In this document: positions 24,827-28,219 of the stretch, one piece after another | Numbering within the stretch: position 1 is the stretch's first letter | Layout of the letters: each line of letters starts with the position of its first letter | Origin: a virus | Reading direction: 5' to 3' (one strand) | Virus record (IMG/VR): IMGVR_UViG_3300049845_000156 | Location: 1-28,219 of that record | Length of the DNA: 28,219 nucleotides | Translations under genes and position numbers: made by a program | The notes under the pieces: generated by a model | What the model was told of the DNA's origin: nothing | The model's database searches: none | The model's input: only the letters and a program-made list of their open reading frames with translations

Positions 24827-25064
24827 CTTCCACAGACCTGACAATGCTTACAGATCCATTCCAGGACCCGTGCCACACAACCTGATCCTCAGTCAGCTTC
24901 CCGTTTTCAAACTTTATTTCCATAAGTTTATTTTCTCCGTTTATCCCAACAAGAATATCTGGGCATCCCTTGCCAACGGCAGATAGGATTTGGACAGTTG
25001 CACCAGCATCACGCAAGGCTTTAACTATTTCAGGTTGGTTCTTGTCTATTTTGCATGCTCGCAT
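24801..25064 (-). CDS. VRR-NUC domain nuclease
   Basis: An 87-aa protein that is almost exactly one VRR-NUC domain: D7-x-N9 at the start, GKGCPD (31-36), a MEIK motif with E49 and K51 as the catalytic pair, and a conserved-looking KLTEDQ with Q61. VRR-NUC is a small PD-(D/E)XK-type nuclease family, known in phages as Holliday-junction or flap-type nucleases. AGGGGA precedes the ATG. It overlaps its upstream neighbour by 19 nt, part of a compact replication and repair cluster. Confidence 0.8.
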   Translation of the reverse strand: MRACKIDKNQPEIVKALRDAGATVQILSAVGKGCPDILVGINGENKLMEIKFENGKLTEDQVVWHGSWNGSVSIVRSVEDAIQVLRG

Positions 25065-25468
25065 GTATCATTCCCCTGTTTGATGACTCGATTTTTCAGA
25101 ACAATCATTGCGGCATCTAGCCCTTCGGCAATGCTCCCCGCCCACAATGCTTCGCGTTCTTCGCCAGGTATAGACTCCTGATATTGTGCATATGCCTTCT
25201 GATGCGCTTCGGATAACCGGGTGGTCTTTGGCTTAAACTCTGCCGCCCGGTGCATGGCCTTCAGCATCTCTTCCCTCAGTTCTATCAGCGCCGACATAAC
25301 CGGCGCGTACTCCGGCCTGACATCGCGCATATAATGCCGGCAGCTATCGTCAATAGTCACCAGCAGATGCCCAGGGCGCTCCATGTTTATCATGCGTTGA
25401 TCGGAATACCAATCGTCAGCCATGACTGGCTTATACCTGCGGCCAACCTTCTCATAAAGAATAGTCAT
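25046..25468 (-). CDS. Conserved-looking phage protein of unknown function (140 aa)
   Basis: The ATG at 25468 overlaps the stop of the Cys-rich 62-aa ORF as ATGA, so this start is preferred over a longer frame. It begins YEKVGRRYKPV, a start I associate with hypothetical podovirus proteins. The product is mostly helical with no membrane segment (YAPVMSALIELREEMLKAM, LDAAMIVLKNRVIKQ). Its Shine-Dalgarno sequence lies in a hairpin (25479-25505), suggesting translation depends on the upstream ORF. The role in DNA metabolism is inferred from position only. Confidence 0.6.
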   Translation of the reverse strand: MTILYEKVGRRYKPVMADDWYSDQRMINMERPGHLLVTIDDSCRHYMRDVRPEYAPVMSALIELREEMLKAMHRAAEFKPKTTRLSEAHQKAYAQYQESIPGEEREALWAGSIAEGLDAAMIVLKNRVIKQGNDTCEHAK

Positions 25469-25653
25469 TTGCCGATTAACCCTCCCGTGGCAAGCCAGGG
25501 AGGGTGTCGGGTGGAACCTACTTTCGGACTGAACAGGCCATGAGTGGATACGCCACAGGCTCGGCAGGCTCCGCGCTGGTTGCGGCCAGATAGGCAGTAC
25601 GCCCCGCAGTCCACGATGCAAAAGAACAAGCCGCCAGAGGGATCCTCCCTCAC
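25465..25653 (-). CDS. Small Cys-rich ORF, possible zinc-binding leader protein
   Basis: A 62-aa frame with a GTG start and five cysteines in a pattern that could bind metal (FFCIVDCGAYC at 11-20, then CRAC at 30-33). It ends in an ATGA overlap with the next gene, which favours a translated ORF. There is no good ribosome site before the GTG. It is embedded in a hairpin-rich segment, so a structured RNA is the alternative reading. Confidence 0.4.
   Translation of the reverse strand: MREDPSGGLFFCIVDCGAYCLSGRNQRGACRACGVSTHGLFSPKVGSTRHPPWLATGGLIGK
25479..25505 (-). promoter_or_regulatory. Hairpin sequestering the ribosome site of the gene at 25468
   Basis: On the minus strand, ACCCTCCC pairs exactly with GGGAGGGT (8 bp), with a short inner TGG/CCA stem. 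The 3' arm contains GGGAGGG, the likely Shine-Dalgarno for the ATG at 25468, about 11 nt away. This suggests translational coupling: ribosomes crossing the 62-aa ORF would open the hairpin. Confidence 0.45.
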
Positions 25654-25724
25654 ACCCGCTCAGCAGCGGGATGCTTCCACCGGAGATTCACCAGTGGTCA
25701 TAAACTGCCAGGTTTTAATCTGGC
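25637..25724 (-). other. Four consecutive hairpins downstream of SSB, structured leader
   Basis: On the minus strand, four inverted repeats follow each other: GCCAG/CTGGC (25724-25707), CCACTGG/CCGGTGG (25697-25677, one G-U), CCCGCT/AGCGGG (25670-25655) and GAGGGA/TCCCTC (25651-25637). They lie between the SSB stop and the Cys-rich ORF. A terminator or attenuator, a regulatory RNA or an origin-type structure are all possible. I do not recognise a known riboswitch. Confidence 0.35.
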
Positions 25725-25745
25725 TTACATCATGGCGGCAAAAGA

Positions 25746-26150
25746 TCAGAACGGAGGATCTGAAGCCTCAGTATCCGAGATGGCAGGCTTCGCCGGGGCA
25801 GTAGGCTTGTGAACCGGTGCCGGCTGTTCCTCGGTTGCATGCGACTTCATCACGTCAATATCGAAGCTGGAACACCGCATCTCAAGCGTGTGCTTATCGG
25901 TTCCATCCTTGGCATGGTACTTCCGCAGCGTTAGATCGCCAGTTGCGGTGATCCACGCACCCTTAATAAGCTGGTTAGCCAGCCAATCCGGCGCGTCCCA
26001 CACGTTTATCTTTACCCAGGTGAATGTCGGCTGTTCTCCGTCCTTTGGCTTGCCGTTCACGCGGCAGATAGCCAGTTCGGTCAGGTCCTTGGTCCCAACG
26101 GACCGATGATCGGCCCGCTTGACTTCTCCGCTTACGATGCCTCGGATCAT
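25746..26150 (-). CDS. ssb: Single-stranded DNA-binding protein
   Basis: A 134-aa protein with a single OB-fold pattern (MIRGIVSGEVKR, FTWVKINVWDAPDWLANQL, KGAWITATGDLTLRKY). A Pro/Ala-rich linker follows, and the acidic tip SDTEASDPPF copies the bacterial SSB tail that recruits replication partners. The product coats ssDNA in replication and repair. AAGGAG lies about 9 nt before the ATG, and the gene overlaps its upstream neighbour by ATGA. The call is clear from the fold pattern plus the tail. Confidence 0.85.
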   Translation of the reverse strand: MIRGIVSGEVKRADHRSVGTKDLTELAICRVNGKPKDGEQPTFTWVKINVWDAPDWLANQLIKGAWITATGDLTLRKYHAKDGTDKHTLEMRCSSFDIDVMKSHATEEQPAPVHKPTAPAKPAISDTEASDPPF

Positions 26151-26515
26151 TGATTTGTCTCCTTAAAATGGTTTGGGATTGCTTTCAGATCAGACACTAG
26201 CCTAGTAACTGGTTGCCTCATATAACCGCAGGAAACTCTAGCTACGCGACAAAAATGATGACCGCATTCGACGACGATTGCAATATCATAGATACGATCG
26301 GTGTGTTTAGCAGCATAGGATGGATCTTCGCGCATCTTTTGCCTGTGGCGTCGAATGCTTCGATCGCTTTTACCAATTACAGGCTTTTTGCTGCGCGTGG
26401 AAAACGGAGCCAATACATAATCGTCTGGCTTGAACTTACATGAGGCTTCCGTGGCCTTCCTAACTATAGTCTGGCCCTTTTGAGCCATCATTTCCATATA
26501 GTCTATCATTGACAT
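26147..26515 (-). CDS. Hypothetical basic protein (122 aa)
   Basis: A basic protein with a Lys/Arg-rich middle (SDRSIRRHRQKMRED) and a His/Cys cluster (ECGHHFCRVARVSCGY at about 84-99) that could be a small metal site. AAGGAG precedes the ATG at 9-nt spacing, and the stop overlaps SSB as ATGA. The position suggests a DNA-binding accessory protein. I do not recognise the family. Confidence 0.55.
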   Translation of the reverse strand: MSMIDYMEMMAQKGQTIVRKATEASCKFKPDDYVLAPFSTRSKKPVIGKSDRSIRRHRQKMREDPSYAAKHTDRIYDIAIVVECGHHFCRVARVSCGYMRQPVTRLVSDLKAIPNHFKETNQ

Positions 26516-26593
26516 TTAATTGCTCTCCTTAGTCACGTTGACGGTATTCATGCAGTCAAGCTGCTGCATGAGAATGTGATGGTCTTCATCCAT
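26516..26593 (-). CDS. Possible 25-aa mini-protein between nuclease and basic protein
   Basis: An ATG at 26593 opens a 25-codon frame that overlaps the nuclease stop by 8 nt and ends directly before the next ATG at 26515. AAGGG lies about 7 nt upstream. The product is acidic at its start (MDEDHHIL) and soluble. The exact fit between two genes suggests it may be translated as a coupling peptide, but the length is short enough for chance. Confidence 0.35.
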   Translation of the reverse strand: MDEDHHILMQQLDCMNTVNVTKESN

Positions 26594-27596
26594 TGTCTTT
26601 GCCCTTCATCAACATGGTATAGTAGGTGCGCTTGCTGCAACCGTCAATCATCCGGTTAATGGACTCCCTGTGTGACTCACCCCATGCGGCAACTAGGCGG
26701 TTCTCGGCTTCCTTTGGTACAACCAGTTCCACAAGGCTACACGCCGGGAGGAAATGCGCGTCAGCGTATGCCTGCGCCTCATGCTCGATAGTGTCCACCG
26801 TCCAGCGCCGAGGCGTACCCTTCTTGATAACGCGCATGCCGGTATTCTCACCGGCAATGGTTGCGGTCTTAATGCTGGCCTCCAGCGCCTTCTCCAACGA
26901 TTCCGCCCGCTTCATCACCTTCTTCAGCTTGGTCCACAATTCAACCTGCGCCTGTACCGATAGGCCGCGCATGTCATTGGCAGTCGATAACGTTGATACC
27001 GTGTCCTTGTGCAGAGCAGAGCAGTTTGCCCGCTTGACGCAGTACGCGCAACCGGCGTGTACAGATGGAGGAGCAGATAGGTTCTTGCGAGTAGCAACTA
27101 TTCTTTCAACATCCGCCCTGAGTGTGGATTTATTTTGGTATTGTGCGCTAAAATACTGGTGCGTGTTGTAGTTATAGAAATACACACGCACCATGATGAC
27201 ATCTGGATGCTGCTCCCATAGGTTCAGCGCATACGCCTTGCCCTGCAAGCTGTCTGGAGACACATCGCTGGCCTTCCAGTCAACGATATAGATCATATTG
27301 GCGCGCACCATGCATGCGTCGATAGTGCCTCCGGTTTCAGGAACGGCACCATCAACCCAACATTCATGCTTCCAGACCCCTGGCAATATGGTCTGTAGCC
27401 ATCCCAGGCATCGCTGTGCACGCTCCAGGTCCTCTACTTCGCATACCGCACCGTTGCCAGATGCAAGATCGGCAATCAGTTTATGGAAGTCTGTTCCACG
27501 CTTTGCGGCATCAGTGTTTTGTTCGCCATCCCAATGGCAGCAGTGTTCCCACTGCGCTAGACGGGATGGTCCGAACGGATCGTGTTTATCTGGCAT
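26586..27596 (-). CDS. Cas4/RecB-like PD-(D/E)XK exonuclease with probable Fe-S site
   Basis: A 336-aa protein with the PD-(D/E)XK layout of the Cas4/AddB/RecB nuclease group. GTDFHKLI places H38; GGTIDACM gives D93; and YIVDWKAS gives D106 and K108. Cysteines occur near the N terminus (19/20) and at 183, 186 and 192 (CAYCVKRANC), the pattern of a [4Fe-4S] clasp. The family degrades DNA ends, and phage versions act in recombination or in recycling host DNA. AAGGA at 7-nt spacing supports the ATG. The C terminus is helical and unrelated to the core. Confidence 0.8.
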   Translation of the reverse strand: MPDKHDPFGPSRLAQWEHCCHWDGEQNTDAAKRGTDFHKLIADLASGNGAVCEVEDLERAQRCLGWLQTILPGVWKHECWVDGAVPETGGTIDACMVRANMIYIVDWKASDVSPDSLQGKAYALNLWEQHPDVIMVRVYFYNYNTHQYFSAQYQNKSTLRADVERIVATRKNLSAPPSVHAGCAYCVKRANCSALHKDTVSTLSTANDMRGLSVQAQVELWTKLKKVMKRAESLEKALEASIKTATIAGENTGMRVIKKGTPRRWTVDTIEHEAQAYADAHFLPACSLVELVVPKEAENRLVAAWGESHRESINRMIDGCSKRTYYTMLMKGKDNG

Positions 27597-27650
27597 CGTA
27601 TATCCTTGGTTGTTGAGTTGATGTTATTCTTGGCTTGAGCCTATTACCCT

Positions 27651-27824
27651 GTTAGATTCGAAAGCGCGTAATGCATTCAATGGTTTGAAAGGCAATTGGA
27701 TTTAGGCTTGGTCCTTATTGCAGTTGATCGAATTGATCAAGACAATGTGGTTCAGGCATCGGTTCTTATTGCAGTTGATTGGTTGGTTTCGAATTGTTTT
27801 GGGTTGTATAAAAGCGAATCTAAC
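27651..27824. repeat. 10-bp inverted repeat in the upstream control region
   Basis: GTTAGATTCG at 27651-27660 and its exact complement CGAATCTAAC at 27815-27824 flank the region before the nuclease gene, about 155 nt apart. They may be paired operator sites. The stretch 27597-27701 contains no convincing gene. Confidence 0.4.
27701..27779. repeat. Imperfect tandem direct repeat, about 50-nt period
   Basis: Two copies of a 28-29-nt unit beginning TTTAGGC (27701) and TTCAGGC (27751) share an exact 15-mer, CTTATTGCAGTTGAT (27714-27728 and 27765-27779). The area is AT-rich and just upstream of the replication operon. Candidate roles are iterons or repressor sites. Confidence 0.5.
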
Positions 27825-27944
27825 AAGGCGATCCAGCGGAGCACATGTCGTTGGTCTTTCCAGGCCCGCCTCAGTCAAGAATTCGCCGCGAATGAAGTCT
27901 ATCTTTGCAGGATGGGGATTTAGGCGCGGCTCAGTTCTTGACAT
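27702..27944 (-). CDS. Small ORF of uncertain coding status
   Basis: An 80-aa frame starting at an ATG preceded by GGAGAGG, a fair ribosome site, 26 nt after the previous gene. The N-terminal part (MSRTEPRLNPHPAKIDFIRG) looks protein-like. The C-terminal part lies over the tandem repeat and is Asn/Cys-rich with a repeated INCNK motif, which suggests a frame running on into non-coding sequence. A short protein that ends in a control region is the likeliest reading. A plus-strand frame here (27696-27923) is less convincing. Confidence 0.35.
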   Translation of the reverse strand: MSRTEPRLNPHPAKIDFIRGEFLTEAGLERPTTCAPLDRLVRFAFIQPKTIRNQPINCNKNRCLNHIVLINSINCNKDQA

Positions 27945-27970
27945 TCGGCTACCTCTCCGCGGATGGGCCA

Positions 27971-28219
27971 TCAACCGTTCAGCGTTGATGGCCGCAACCC
28001 GGCCATGTGCCCGCTGATCTTGTCGTTGGATGCTCGGCGTGGTGCGGGCACCAGTGGGATCAGCAGATCCAGCATGCTGGGTGTGATTGCTTTGGTATCA
28101 TACGGCCCATTACCGGGGTTCGGGTCGTGGGCGACAAACCATTCATAGGCGCGGTTCACATTCTCAAACGAGCGCCAGCCGACGATAACGGCGTGGCTGA
28201 CACCTGGGAACTTCTGCGA
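27971..28219 (-). CDS. Hypothetical phage protein, 5' truncated by window edge
   Basis: The frame is open to the right edge of the window, giving 82 visible C-terminal residues with the start outside. It is a mixed, well-balanced protein sequence (SHAVIVGWRSFENVNRAYEW, HDPNPGNGPYDTKA) with no motif I can name. It is on the same strand as the replication operon and probably belongs to it. Confidence 0.5.
   Translation of the reverse strand, partial: SQKFPGVSHAVIVGWRSFENVNRAYEWFVAHDPNPGNGPYDTKAITPSMLDLLIPLVPAPRRASNDKISGHMAGLRPSTLNG

Noticed and set aside
25637-25724. CRISPR-like or tRNA-like element in the hairpin region
   Set aside because: The hairpin sequences differ from each other, no repeat-spacer spacing exists, and no tRNA arm pattern (TTCRANY) fits.
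1-28219. Host chromosomal sialic-acid locus instead of a phage locus
   Set aside because: neuB is preceded by an unbroken run of phage-type genes and neuA is followed directly by a virion gene. No host housekeeping genes appear anywhere.

Overview
The window looks like part of a tailed, podovirus-type bacteriophage genome. It probably infects a Gram-negative bacterium, because there is a lipoprotein with a lipobox next to a holin-like gene and Shine-Dalgarno starts are used throughout. I see no tRNA, rRNA, CRISPR array, integrase or insertion sequence. Terminase, DNA polymerase, RNA polymerase and endolysin are not in the window, so it is a fragment of a larger genome. Both edges cut through genes.

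Positions 1-20360 read rightward and form the late (virion) module. In order: tail-fibre end and companion genes (1-1868), small genes with a holin-like protein and a membrane lipoprotein (1850-2933), portal, FmdB-type zinc ribbon, scaffold and major capsid protein (2967-7601), a decoration-like protein (7689-8201), a DUF115/Maf-like putative glycosyltransferase (8343-9476), a small unknown, a head-tail adaptor fused to Ig-like domains, a nozzle/tail-hub protein, an AT-rich receptor-binding region ending in a beta-propeller-like protein (13170-14844), and four probable internal virion (DNA ejection) proteins ending in an 878-aa protein (14885-20360).

Positions 20311-28219 read leftward and form a tightly packed early/replication module. 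In transcription order: a 5'-truncated unknown gene, a small ORF, a Cas4/RecB-like PD-(D/E)XK nuclease, a 25-aa ORF, an unknown, SSB, a structured leader with a Cys-rich mini-ORF, an unknown, a VRR-NUC nuclease, an unknown, a DUF3310 protein, a metallophosphoesterase, an HExxH mini-protein and a 73-aa unknown. The module ends with three translationally coupled nonulosonic (sialic-type) acid genes: neuB, neuC and neuA. Most neighbours overlap by ATGA, GTGA or TAATG junctions. The two modules converge tail to tail with a 50-nt coding overlap.

The most interesting content is the phage-borne neuBCA set together with the Maf-like gene set among the capsid genes. NeuC would make the 2-epimerised free sugar from a UDP-HexNAc, NeuB would condense it with phosphoenolpyruvate, and NeuA would make the CMP-activated sugar. 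Some Maf-type proteins transfer exactly this kind of sugar onto flagellin. The inference, not proven here, is that the phage activates a sialic-acid-like sugar and places it on its own virion proteins or on a host surface structure.
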